A DNA stretch of 64,000 nt, taken from positions 1,054,001 through 1,118,000 of the forward strand of contig CM061246.1 in the NCBI GenBank assembly GCA_022605425.2, read 5' to 3'. Below the pieces are notes generated by a model that had not been told where the DNA came from, made no database searches, and saw only the letters and a list, made by a program, of their open reading frames with translations. Position numbers and translations under genes: made by a program. Position 1 is the stretch's first letter, and each line of letters begins with the position of its first letter. The DNA comes from Hamiltosporidium tvaerminnensis (Eukaryota > Microsporidia > Dubosqiidae). Positions 9,331-19,246 of the stretch are shown piece by piece.

Positions 9331-9619
9331 ATAATCCTATGTTTTATTTATAAAATTGTAAGAAGGATTGATTTCTTGGTGGAATTTATAATCCTATTTT
9401 TTTATTTATAATTCTATTTTTTTATTTATAAAATTGTAAGAAGGATTGATTTCTTGGTGGAATTTATAATCCTATTTTTTTATTTATAATCCTATGTTTT
9501 ATTTATAAAATTGTAAGAAGGATTGATTTCTTGGTGGAATTTATAATCCTATTTTTTTATTTATAATCCTATGTTTTATTTATAAAATTGTAAGAAGGAT
9601 TGATTTGTTGGTGGAATTT
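9331..9619 (-). repeat. 77-78 bp tandem repeat (four units) spanning the 3' end of the Cdc5-like gene
   Basis: GTAAGAAGGATTGATTT starts at 9358, 9436, 9513 and 9590, giving periods of 78, 77 and 77 bp. The unit at 9590 is the C-terminal coding part of the minus-strand gene (PPTNQSFLQFYK, stop at 9576); the other three are downstream copies. The coding unit differs by one base from the others (TTGTTGG against TTCTTGG). Because two of the periods are 77, the copies are not all in the same frame. Confidence 0.9.
9575..9580 (-). terminator. AATAAA overlapping the stop codon of the Cdc5-like gene
   Basis: The last codons read AAA TAA AAC, so the AATAAA hexamer includes the stop. Poly(A) signals overlapping stop codons are known from compact microsporidian genes. 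Because of the tandem repeat, similar hexamers recur downstream. Confidence 0.5.
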
Positions 9620-10682
9620 GTGATAAAATATTTTTTATATTTAAATTTATTTTTAAAGGGTGTTTTATAGTATTAAGAGGTGGTAATTTAAAATTATTAA
9701 AAATTTCTTTTAAAAAAAATATTTTTTTGTTTTTTAGATGTAAATTAGGAGGGGTGTTAAATAGGAGGGGTGTAATATTTAAAGGGGAGGGGTATTTATC
9801 AGTAGAATTAATTTTAGTATTCAATTGTTTTTCTTTTATTTCTGTTTCTTTTATTTCTTGATTTAATTCTTTTATTTCTGTTTCTTTACAGTTTAATCCT
9901 TTTTCTTCTTTTAATTCTGTTTCTTTACAGTTAAGTTCTGCATTAAAACTTATTTCTTTACAGTTTGATTCTTTATCATCCAATTTATTATCAAATTTAT
10001 TATCCGATTTATTATTCATTGACTCTACGGTATAAGTTTTACAATTCTTTTCTTTTTCTGTTATAAAAATACCAGGGAGTGGTTGTAATGTGGGTGCGTT
10101 TTTAAGAAAATCAAATTCTTTATTTTTGTTTGGTTTTTGGTTTTTAAGTTTTTCTTTTCTTTTTTGTTTCCTTGTTTTTGTGTTGAGAAGACGGTTTTTT
10201 GTAATATTAAGCATTTGTTGGCTATCAATGTCAAAATCTATTGGGTCTGGCTGTGATATATGTGAGTGTAGAGATGTATGTGTGTCTGGTGTGTGTAGGG
10301 ATGTATGTAAGGATGTGTGTGATGATTGTAATTTGTCTGATGACCGTGATGTGTCTGATGACCGTGAGGTGTTCCTGATGGTGTTGTATCGGTCAATACA
10401 TTGCTGTGGTGTGCGGTTGAGTTGTTGTGATATGAGTGTGTAGTGATAAGAAAATACTTTTATATAATTTAAGAGTTGAGTGTCTTCTGTGGGTGTCCAG
10501 GGGGTGTTTTTGATGTGGGGATTGGTGTATGTGTTCCATCTGTGTTGGCACTGCTCTGGTGTCTTGTGTGTGAGAAGTGAGGATATTTTTGACCAGTTGT
10601 TTATGCCGTATTTCATTATACCGGCTTTTAGTATTTGGTCTTCTAAATTTGTCCAGATTTTGTCTTTTTGGTGGATTGTCAT
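9576..10682 (-). CDS. CDC5: Cdc5/Cef1-like Myb-domain splicing factor
   Basis: Cdc5/Cef1 is the Myb-type scaffold of the Prp19 (NineTeen) complex in the spliceosome and acts in the nucleus. The N-terminus aligns by eye with the Cdc5 family through two Myb repeats: R1 tryptophans at W10, W30 and W49 (with EDQILKAGIMKYG and QCQHRW), and R2 with W62, QQCIDRY. After an S/T/H-rich linker near 104-140 comes MLNITKNRLLNTKTRKQKRK, the counterpart of the family's RLANT-KKAKRK segment. The rest is rich in K, E and N, with KETE/KEE repeats. At 368 residues it is shorter than yeast Cef1 (590). A CCCC run lies 20 nt upstream of the ATG. Other Myb proteins are less likely because of the segment after the Myb repeats. 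The presence of a splicing factor implies that some introns remain in the genome. Confidence 0.9.
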   Translation of the reverse strand: MTIHQKDKIWTNLEDQILKAGIMKYGINNWSKISSLLTHKTPEQCQHRWNTYTNPHIKNTPWTPTEDTQLLNYIKVFSYHYTLISQQLNRTPQQCIDRYNTIRNTSRSSDTSRSSDKLQSSHTSLHTSLHTPDTHTSLHSHISQPDPIDFDIDSQQMLNITKNRLLNTKTRKQKRKEKLKNQKPNKNKEFDFLKNAPTLQPLPGIFITEKEKNCKTYTVESMNNKSDNKFDNKLDDKESNCKEISFNAELNCKETELKEEKGLNCKETEIKELNQEIKETEIKEKQLNTKINSTDKYPSPLNITPLLFNTPPNLHLKNKKIFFLKEIFNNFKLPPLNTIKHPLKINLNIKNILSQIPPTNQSFLQFYK

Positions 10683-10701
10683 TTTTTTTTGTGATTTTTT
10701 T

Positions 10702-10705
10702 GGGG
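10702..10705 (-). promoter_or_regulatory. CCCC start signal of the Cdc5-like gene
   Basis: Read on the minus strand, CCCC lies 19-20 nt before the ATG, with another CCC at 10715-10717. It is embedded in A/T sequence like the signals before the other three genes. Confidence 0.45.
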
Positions 10706-11224
10706 TATTTTTATGGGTTTTTTTGTGTCTTTGGGTTGGTGGGTTTTTTTATTTCTTTTTATAAATTTGTGATAAAATTATATTTTATGGATTCCAAAGA
10801 TTTCTTGTTTATTTTACTTTAATATAAGTTTATTAGAAATTCTTTTTTATTTAATTCTAAAGATTTCTTTATTTTAAGTTTATGATTCACTTTTTTTAAG
10901 TTTTTTTTAATTTTTATTTTTTTTATGCATTGAAAAAGAGTTGGATCTGATTTGAAGAGACTTAAGAAAAAGTATGATTTTTATTTTAATCATGTTTATG
11001 GCGAAGAGTTACAAAGAAGTTATTTTTTGGGAATGATAAGATTTGTTTTAAAGGTATAATTTGTTAATAATTTTACTTTATTACTAATATATGGGACTTT
11101 CTTATTATCTACAGATTTATTTACTAAAATATAAATTTTATTTGGTTAAGATGTGTCTTTAGAATGATGGGTGCTTACATATTTTTTTAGTTTTAAATTA
11201 TTACATGAATCTATTATTATCAGT
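10706..11224. other. Intergenic spacer
   Basis: T-rich sequence upstream of the Cdc5-like gene, running into the truncated 5' end of LINE copy C. No gene, RNA or repeat recognised. Confidence 0.5.
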
Positions 11225-12491
11225 AGTGTCGAGTTCAAAAACAAACATATGCTTCTGCAACTCTTGGATTGTCTGGAAAAAAGTAAAGAAATTTCAACTA
11301 GACGAGCAGCAATCCTAAAGGTTGAGAATAATAATATAACCCACCTTTCACTAATAAAAGGCTTCTTAAAAGTAAAGTACAGCTTGGTAGAAGAAGTCAC
11401 TAAGAAAAGTTTAGAAGAAGCTCAACTTGCAAAACTATATAACGAAATAGAAAAACGAAAACTCCATTCAAAGTTATATAATGCAAGAAAAAATGAGCTT
11501 GTGAGTGTTAGTGACTCTTCAAGATGGCTAAAGAGAGGAAATATTAGGCCACGAAATAAAGCTGTGTTCTGCTATATCCAGGATAGAAATGTATTCTGGG
11601 GAGCAGATGGTGTGTGTCAACACTGCAACCAGTCCAAGAAAACAGTAGATGACTTAGCGACTAGATATGAAAAAATGCTTGTTCATGACTATACTAGACG
11701 ACATAATGAAGTGGTACGATGTATACATTTACTCTTGCTGAATAAATATAAGTTTAAGTCCTCAAAACGAATTAGGAGTCACTCAGTTCAAGAAATTCTG
11801 TATAATGAGTATGCAGAGATAAGAGTGGACACCATAATAAAAACTTATGTTAAAATTCGAAATAACAGGCCCGACATATTTATTTTAGATAAGAAGAAGA
11901 ATAGATAACACTCATTGAAGTATGAATCACTTCCCAAGATTCACTTCAAATAGTTGAAACTGAAAAACTTAGGAAGTATGACCTGCTAGCCAATGAGTTG
12001 GGTCTTATTTATAGGTGCAGTGTTGAGATAATCCCTTATGTGATGACCTGGGACGGTATTGTGACAAAATACCATAAATCTCATATTAAAAGACTAGAAA
12101 AACCCAAGAATTTAGAGGCATACATTCAGTCTATAGTACTTAAGAAGACAGTCGAAACAATTTCCTTTGAACGACGAAGACGACTTGAGTCAGGACTAAA
12201 TGCCGAAGAGAGCTGGGAAGAGCGTCAATAGGTGTTATTATGAGAGCAGAGATGCATGAGGAACCAACACCCCCTTTAAAAGAAGCGAAGAGAAAGGAGG
12301 ATTTTGCAAAAAATTTTAAACCGAAAAATAAAGCGCTCCTTATTTCACAAGGAGGAACCACTTTAGAGGAACCGACCAATAACATAAATAAAGAGTCGGA
12401 TTTTGAAGAAGAGACATAAGTGGTCAAGGAGGTAGAAGAAAACATGTAAAAAAGGGTAAAAATATTTTAACCCAGAATTTTATTAAATAAA
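11225..12491 (+). pseudogene. R2-like LINE, copy C: 5'-truncated and frameshifted
   Basis: Homology to copy B begins at AGTGTCGAGTTC (about 11225) and runs to the shared tail at 12467-12491. The open part to 11908 includes RRAAILKVE, the CCHC knuckle (CQHCNQSKKTVDDLATRYE, where the last Cys is replaced by Tyr) and RPDIFILD of the RLE. One G is missing near 11905 (AATAGATAA against AATAGGATAA in copy B), giving a stop. The frame is regained at 11998 (GLIYRCSVEIIPYVMTWDG) and lost again near 12217 (SWEERQ against SWERAS), and a TAA sits at 12417. The lost knuckle cysteine and two frameshifts show that it is inactive. The site upstream of 11225 bears no LINE sequence. Confidence 0.88.
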
Positions 12492-13553
12492 TTTGAAATT
12501 TAAAATTTATTTGTAAAATATAGAATTATTTAAGCAATCAATTTATAAAAATATCTAAGAGAATGCTTGATACGTTATCTTTTTTACGTATTTTGACCTG
12601 AAAGAAACATATTTTAATTCTTAAAGTAAAATTTTACAGTTTCCTTATGTTTTTGAATTTATTAAAATCTATAATAAATATATCAGATGTGGTGTATAAA
12701 TATAAGAAAATATTATCATGATACGTAAATTTGCATTTCTGTATGTTGTGAAATAATACAATTAGGTTGAATAAATTAGTTATATTTCATTTAGTTATAT
12801 CATAATTGATTTAAATTTGACTTTTTTAGTATTTTTGATTTCTAAAATATAATGATAATTTGTTCTATTAATCACATATTTACATAAAAATTACATCTTT
12901 TTTAGAACAGTGCCAAATGTTATGTTTTTTCATGACATTAACGCAATTCTTGGTTAAACATATTTAATTTGAAATAATTTGTTTTTTATGAGAAAGTTTA
13001 TTAAATTTAGATAATTTTTGTTGTAAAAAAGATAAACTTAATTCTGGTTAGCTATTTTTAAAAATTAATAAAAATAGACAGTACAGTTCAATTTGAAGAC
13101 ATATATTAACATTTAAAAATAATAATTTATCTGTTAAATATTCGAAATAATAATATTTGAATATATATATATATATTATTATACGAAATTGGAAATATCC
13201 GGTAATTCTAGAAGTTATGAATTTTATTTAGATTTATGTTCATTTAAACGAATTTCTTTTTGAAAGGTGTTATGATAGATTTGCTTTTAAAGCTGATTTA
13301 CCATTCAATTGCCATTTTTAGAAATATTTAAAGTATATATCTATATTTTGAATTATAAAATCTTGATTATAATTTTTTTTATTTTACATTTTATATAAAA
13401 ATTTGGTTTAACTTACAGCCGACACATTTAGAGATAAAATGAAATATACAAGAAAATAAAAATAAAATATATTTTAAAACAGAAACCGCAATATTTATTA
13501 TTTAATATTCAAATAACTTTTTATAAAGGCATAGGTTTCAATGTTTTCTGGTT
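12492..13553. other. Gene-free region between LINE copy C and a pseudogene
   Basis: A+T-rich sequence with a TA run near 13165. Apart from the dispersed repeat at 12890-12965, nothing could be recognised. Confidence 0.5.
12890..12965. repeat. Dispersed repeat, copy 2
   Basis: Matches 2036-2110, including the blocks ACATCTTTTT, GAACAGTGCCAAATGTTAT and CATGACATTAACGCAATTCT. Only this 75-bp stretch is shared; the GC-richer sequence next to copy 1 is absent here. It lies about 400 bp downstream of the tail of LINE copy C. Confidence 0.7.
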
Positions 13554-14540
13554 TTAATCACTAAAATCAATGGTATTCTTAATCATAACCCACTCATTTG
13601 GATTTCCTATGTTGTTTTTCTTTGTAAATTTATAGATTATTATTTCCAAATCTGAAAGTATAAAAAAATTAAATTCAAAACGTTTAAATTGTGATTTCGA
13701 GATCCAAATTTTTTTTTCCTGTTTTAAAAGACCTTTTGAATTGATTGTTTTGGGTGAGGTTTCTAGTGTCTTAAAGGTTTCCAATAATTTAGGGAAAAAA
13801 TATTTTTTACTTCTAAATTTTTCACACAATTTCACAAAAAAGCTATTAAATTTCATGAATCGGAAATTTTTGGGATCTAGTGTTACAAAAACGCTGCTTA
13901 AATTATCCCTATTTTGAAGTTGGAAGCCAACGTAATTTTCTCTTGCCAAAATACTTATAATTTTTTCGAGAAATATATTTCTCACTTTTAATTTCATTTA
14001 GTTTCGCAAAATAATCATTAAGTTTGAGTCCATAAAACACAACACCATCTTTTTACTTTTAAATTCTTCATCCATTTTAATCACAATTTGATCGCTGTAT
14101 AGAATTAAAAAAGAAATAATCTTGGTTTGTGCGAAGTAGATTCATAAGTTATCTACATTAGAAATATCAGATTGCCCAGTTTTGTTCAAAAGATTTTTGA
14201 TATATAGTGTATCATTTCTGAGTCGTTCGATAAGTATTTTTTCAGATGAATTTATTTTCATATAAATTGCCCACAAAGTAAACATAAATATACCGATTGA
14301 TAATTCAATTCCAAAAAACACTTTTAAAACGGTCGATGCTATCATTATGAGCCAAAAAAAGATGACTTTAAATACTTTTAACGTATTAATTACTCCTTTT
14401 TGATTATATTGACATGTAGAATCGGTCTTAAAAGTTAAATTTTTATAGAAAATAGAATTTTTTTACATTCTAATATATTCTAAAGGGAATAAATCTTCAA
14501 CCATTTTTTTTAAAAAAAGCTGGAACATTCTATTTGCCAT
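13554..14540 (-). pseudogene. Pseudogene of an unrecognised protein with hydrophobic segments: one frame, three internal stops
   Basis: From an ATG at 14538-14540 a single minus-strand frame runs 329 codons to the terminal stop at 13554, interrupted only by TAA at 14463-14465, TGA at 14142-14144 and TAA at 13998-14000, with no frameshift needed. Between stops the frame is open for about 25, 106, 47 and 147 codons, very unlikely by chance at this base composition. The product would have a hydrophobic stretch near residues 65-100 (KVIFFWLIMIASTVLKVFF and SIGIFMFTLWAIYM), probably one hairpin or two membrane passes, then a soluble part (SDQIVIKMDEEFKSKKMVLC, later FILSDLEIIIYKFTKK). I do not recognise the family. 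No CCC signal precedes the ATG, in contrast to the intact genes. Two different stop codons argue against code reassignment; a recently silenced gene is the simplest reading. Confidence 0.6.
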
Positions 14541-15204
14541 ATTCTATTTTTAAGATCGTACAAGACTAGGTTCATTAAACTTTTAATATCTGAAAAATAT
14601 ATAAATAGTTATTTTAAAATATAGTAGTATAATAATTCGGATTGTTGTAAATTAATTTTAAATTATTTGCATGATTTGGCATTTTTTAATGCTAATATTA
14701 TTCTTAAGTTTTAGTCAGTAAGAATTACTTTCTCTTTTACACTTTCGGTAGTTTTTATTTGGAACTTCATAGCATAAATTATTCAATATTTTTCAATTAT
14801 TGGATTTTAAATAACAAAGAGAATTCGGTATTGAATAATTCTCTTCGTAAAGATACCATTTTTCTTGAATAAACAAATATTTAATAATGCCTTGGTATAA
14901 TATTGATAGAAAAAGAAAATTAAGACGCAAAATATTTTGAAAAGTCCAGACCGAACTGGCTGTACGAGTAGTGGACTTTATCACACGAAAATTATATATT
15001 TTAAGCCATCAATTAACATGTAATCTCGTAATCGACCACGGTGTAAATACTTCAACACAAAATTGGTGATTTATTAACGTTGTATGATACAGTTCTTAAA
15101 ATATTACAGAAGAAAAGGAATACATATGAGCTCGCTATATACAAATGTCTATATCTTATCTGTAGAGAACTTAAAGGAGTTATAGGAGTTTTAGAGTGAA
15201 AATC
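14541..15204. other. Gene-free region
   Basis: A+T-rich. The last part may contain the badly decayed start of LINE copy D, but I could not align it. Nothing else seen. Confidence 0.4.
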
Positions 15205-16430
15205 AGAGTAAGAAATGAGAACTTCTGTATTATCTCGAAAAAGGTGAAACAATATCGCGTGAAGAGCAGCAATCGTAAAGATTGATAATACAATAGAACC
15301 ATCTTGCTCTAAAACAAGCTTCTTAAAATTAAAATATAGGTTGAAAGGAGTTACTACGAAGAATTTAAAGGGAGCCCAATTTGCATAACACATGACGAAC
15401 AGAAAACGAAAACCTAATTCAAAGCTATATAATGCAAGAAAAGAGTAGCTTTTAAGTGTTAGTGACTCCTCAAGATCGCTAAAGTGAAGGAATATTAGGC
15501 TATGGTTTGGAAGTAATATTGTGACATATTCGGGATGGAAATATATTCGAGAACAGAAAGTATGTGTAAACACCGTAATATATATGGTAAAACAGTATAT
15601 AATTTAGCGAATCGATGTGAGAAAATATTCGGTTCCGACTATAACAGACGGAATAACAAAGTTTTCAGACACTGCCCTCACTCCTTCGAAATAAATTTAA
15701 GTTTAATTCTATAAAACGAATTAAGAGTAACTTGATCCAAGAAATTCTTGAAAAGGAGCAAAGGAAAATAGGAATGGACAGCGGAATAAAAACTGATTTC
15801 AAAATCCGGAATAATATACCAGATATTTTGGTTTTGGATAAGAGAAAGAATATGAGCACGCTTATTGAAATAGAAATTAGTTCTAAAGTTCACTTCAAAT
15901 AATTGAAACTGGAAAACTTAGAAGTATTATCTGCTAGACAATAAATTAGGACTTTTTTGGAAGCGAGTGTTGAGATAAGTTCCTATGTGATAACCTGGGA
16001 TGGTATTCTGACAGGGTATTAAAGATTTATCCCAAAGCTCTGAAAAAATTTATGAATATTGAGGCATAGATTAGTTAAAATGGCCGAGAAGGGAATCTAA
16101 ACATTTATTTTTATCGACGATGAAGGCTCGAGTCAAGATCTAATGCATAAGAGAGCTGTGAGACCATCAAAGTGTGTTATACAAAGAGCAAGAAGCTACA
16201 TGAAACATCCTAGTTAATTGAAAAGACGTAAATATTTGAAAATGGTGTTAGACACATAAACATGAAAAGTGTAAAACATATATTATATAGCGTAACTAAA
16301 ATACCGGAATCAACAATAGACCAAACGAAAAGTCGGATTTAGAAAACATAAAAAAAGTAATTAAAGAGTCATATGAAGATATATTAAGTTTTATAACGTT
16401 TTAACAACAAAATTTTATAGAGTAAAATAC
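15205..16430 (+). pseudogene. R2-like LINE, copy D: strongly decayed relic
   Basis: Nucleotide blocks shared with copies A-C follow each other in the right order. Examples are AGAGCAGCAATCGTAAAG near 15265, TATATAATGCAAGAAAAG near 15428, GTGTTAGTGACTCCTCAAGAT near 15457, ATACCAGATATTTTGG near 15817 (the RLE PD motif) and TGATAACCTGGGATGGTATT near 15988. A corrupted tail (TTAACAACAAAATTTTATAG) lies near 16411. Stops and indels are spread through all frames. It is clearly older than copies A-C. The long frame on the other strand (15052-15573) is only its antisense shadow. Confidence 0.8.
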
Positions 16431-17072
16431 CTAATTTTTCTAGATTTAGAACATCAAACATATCTTAAATAGTTCTGGATACACAAAAAATTGATCCATA
16501 CATTTATTAGAAGAACCCAAAAATATATTGAAAAATTTTCATTTTATAAACAAGTAGAATCGAAACAGATTAAAATTTGATTAGAGTAGGAATAGAAGCT
16601 TTTGGATATCATGTATACCGCGAAAATACACGATCAGCCTATACCCTTAAATTAATAGAGAGGGAACGATGAACAAACAATAAACACCAATTTAATGATA
16701 TAGAAGCTGGGAAAAACATAGAAATGATTTAGATTATCTAAAAAAACGTCGATTATAAAAAACAAATCAGTTAAAACAGAAAAAGAGTTAGAATAAAGCG
16801 TACAGAAACACAAAATAGCAACAATTCACAATATAATAATTCACATGGAAAATTGGCCTGGGTAAATATTATAGTAGTCTGATTTCTTCTAATTATATAA
16901 TTACATGGTTAAATACTTTCAATTTGTGTTGCTTTTGACCGTTCCATTTTAATTAATCTTAAACATAAAATACATTTATTTAAAAATTCTTGAAGAGCTT
17001 AAATAGAGCAGTATACTTCGTACAAATCATACACAACCTTTTAAGTACAATTATTTCAACTATAAATATATC
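16431..17072. other. Gene-free region
   Basis: A+T-rich sequence downstream of LINE copy D. No feature recognised. Confidence 0.45.
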
Positions 17073-17322
17073 CTTCCCCACCATGCCGGGAGCAGAATTG
17101 GCTTGGAGTATTCTCTGCTTGTCGTAAGAGGCGACTAAAAGGGACTGATGCTCCATGTTGGGGTTGGGGGTAATGCTAACAACCCTTCTTTTAAAACTAC
17201 CTTCTTATGAAACCCGATAAATAAACAAACCCACTGGAAAAAGACTGTGGGCAGTATTACTAAGAGAGGCCAAGGCTCGCACAGGGCTGCAGTGCCAAAG
17301 ATAAATGAATGAATAAGTATAC
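17073..17322 (+). repeat. SINE-like dispersed repeat, copy 1
   Basis: A GC-richer block of about 250 bp beginning TCCTTCCCCACCATGCCGGG, with TTGTCGTAAGAGGCGACTAA near 17119-17138, matches 38673-38921 over its whole length. The core can pair as GTCG/CGAC. Blocks of the form TGTCGTAAGAGGCGACTAA occur, to my knowledge, in retroposon untranslated regions of arthropods and other animals. That would fit transfer from a host, but I cannot test it here. There is no long reading frame, and no clear tRNA-type promoter or terminal repeat. It may be a SINE or the end of a LINE other than the R2-like family. Confidence 0.75.
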
Positions 17323-19207
17323 CAAGATTCGTCTTATTTAAAATATGGTATAGATTATATGTCACTTGCTCAAGATTAAAATCAAATTGATTCATTTAAT
17401 ACAACGCCTAGTTTCGCAAATAATTTCCATTGAAAATAATTGGTCTGTTTCTTCTACCCGTAACTTATTGAAATGAATATTTATTTAATTTCTTTAGCTT
17501 TTCTCGCAATTTTATCTAATTTTAAATCTAATGTTTTACATAGAATAGAACCATCCTATATAAGAAAAAAACCAATTAAAATTTAGAATCATACCTGATA
17601 TGTTATAAGATAACTTTTTTTCAACAAATTACACAGTAAAAACATATCTTATACATACCTAAAGACAAATACTTGAGTTTTATTTTAGAAAAATTCGTAT
17701 TTTCGAGTAAAATCGTTTTTTTGCTGTTTTAGTAAGTTTTCATTTAATTTTCTAAAGTTTTATACCCAATAGTAGATTCATATAACTCTTTATGTCCTTA
17801 AAAAAACGGTATTTAAACTCATCTGAGTTATCCTGAAATGCATAGCTAGTTTAATTCTAACTTTTTTGATTTAAAAGACAAGATGAATATTTTGTTGAAA
17901 CTTTTAAAAATCAATCACCTTTATTCTGTTAAAAAATTCAATCTAATCAATATAAAACGAAATAAATAAAAATATATTTGAATCTAAATTCAAAAGAAAA
18001 GAAGATAAACAAGACTCTTATCTTATAGAAATCAAAAAGTTTATTTTACTTAAAAAGTATCTTAAATGAAAAGTTTGTGTAAAGTTTTAACAAAACTTAA
18101 TAAATACTTATAAAGTTATGTAAATAATAAAATTATGAATGCATAGCAAGAGATTCAACTATAATGTTTATAAATATATTCATTAAACTATTAAAATCAC
18201 ATATTTAGTATTTAGAGCCAAATCAGGCAAAATTGGTTGAGCTCTTAGTGCCCTGATCGGCAAAACTTAATGTAAATTCCATGCAAGATAATTAGAGAAT
18301 GACTTATTATGAGTAACACTCCGTATTCTCTTTAAATAAAACAAATAAATTGTGTTATAAATATTTTACAGAGATAGAGTAAAGATTTAATTTTATAAAT
18401 AAATAACTCCAAGATTCAGTACTTTTTGACAAAATAGTGTCAACTATTTTAATAGCATCTAATTTTTAAAGAATAAAAACAAATTCAAAACAAAATAGTG
18501 GCTTGCTAGATTGATTATTGACGACGCTTTATGAGGATTTAAAAATGACTTTCAAAAATTCTTCATTTTTCAATGATTCTAAGAATAAAAATAAATTTTC
18601 ATTTAATTCAGTCTACATCTGTAATAAATCATAGTGAGTCATGAAATAACATAACAAATTTGGTTGAAATAAAAGGAAACAGGCATAAAGAGGAAGTATA
18701 AAGACCAAGCTTGTCAATTATAGAAGACCATAAAGACGTACTAAACGTGACATTTGTATCTTTTTAAAGAATCAGGTAAAATAAAATTGAAAAAATGAAA
18801 GTAAAATCCAAGTTCGATATTCATATTTTTGAAGATTTTTTTTTGATTTTATGTAAAAAGCTAGAAGAAAGATGAAAACGTAGTATTTTATTGTAAAATC
18901 GTTAGAGTGATTTTTAGGGAGTCTGGTGACCGTTCTTTCTCAAAATAAAAGTATAAAAATTGACTAAAGAAATGAAGAATGTGGATTCAAGGTTCTGTGA
19001 AATAACCGAGTGTACTTACAATAGGTGAGAAATGACTAAGAATTTGCTTTTATTTAATATAAACTTTGAATTCTATCCTCTCACATTTAAAACATTGAAA
19101 TATATTTTAAATATTTAAAATGTCAGATTTTACAATTTTCGATTTTATAAAAAAAAAGTTTAAAATACAGATAAAGCGATGATTTTGATATATGAAACTT
19201 GAATTTT
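17323..19207. other. Gene-free region
   Basis: A+T-rich, no convincing gene. A small imperfect inverted repeat (ATCAGGC near 18223 and GCCCTGAT near 18250) is the only structure noted, and it is too short to interpret. Confidence 0.45.
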
Positions 19208-19213
19208 TTTATT
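19208..19213 (-). terminator. Candidate AATAAA signal downstream of the coiled-coil gene
   Basis: On the minus strand an AATAAA lies 33 nt after the stop codon at 19247. In such A/T-rich DNA the hexamer is common, so its use is a guess from position. Confidence 0.3.
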
Positions 19214-19246
19214 TAAAAATACCTTAATTTTAACTGGGGTTTACAC

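Noticed and set aside
9331-9619. CRISPR-like array
   Set aside because: The units follow each other directly without spacers and include coding sequence, so this is a plain tandem duplication.
15052-15573. 173-codon minus-strand frame
   Set aside because: It is antisense to the decayed LINE copy D, and plus-strand homology to copies B and C explains the sequence.
17135-17395. 86-codon minus-strand frame
   Set aside because: It overlaps the SINE-like repeat, is not preserved in the copy at 38.7 kb and reads into A/T-rich flank.
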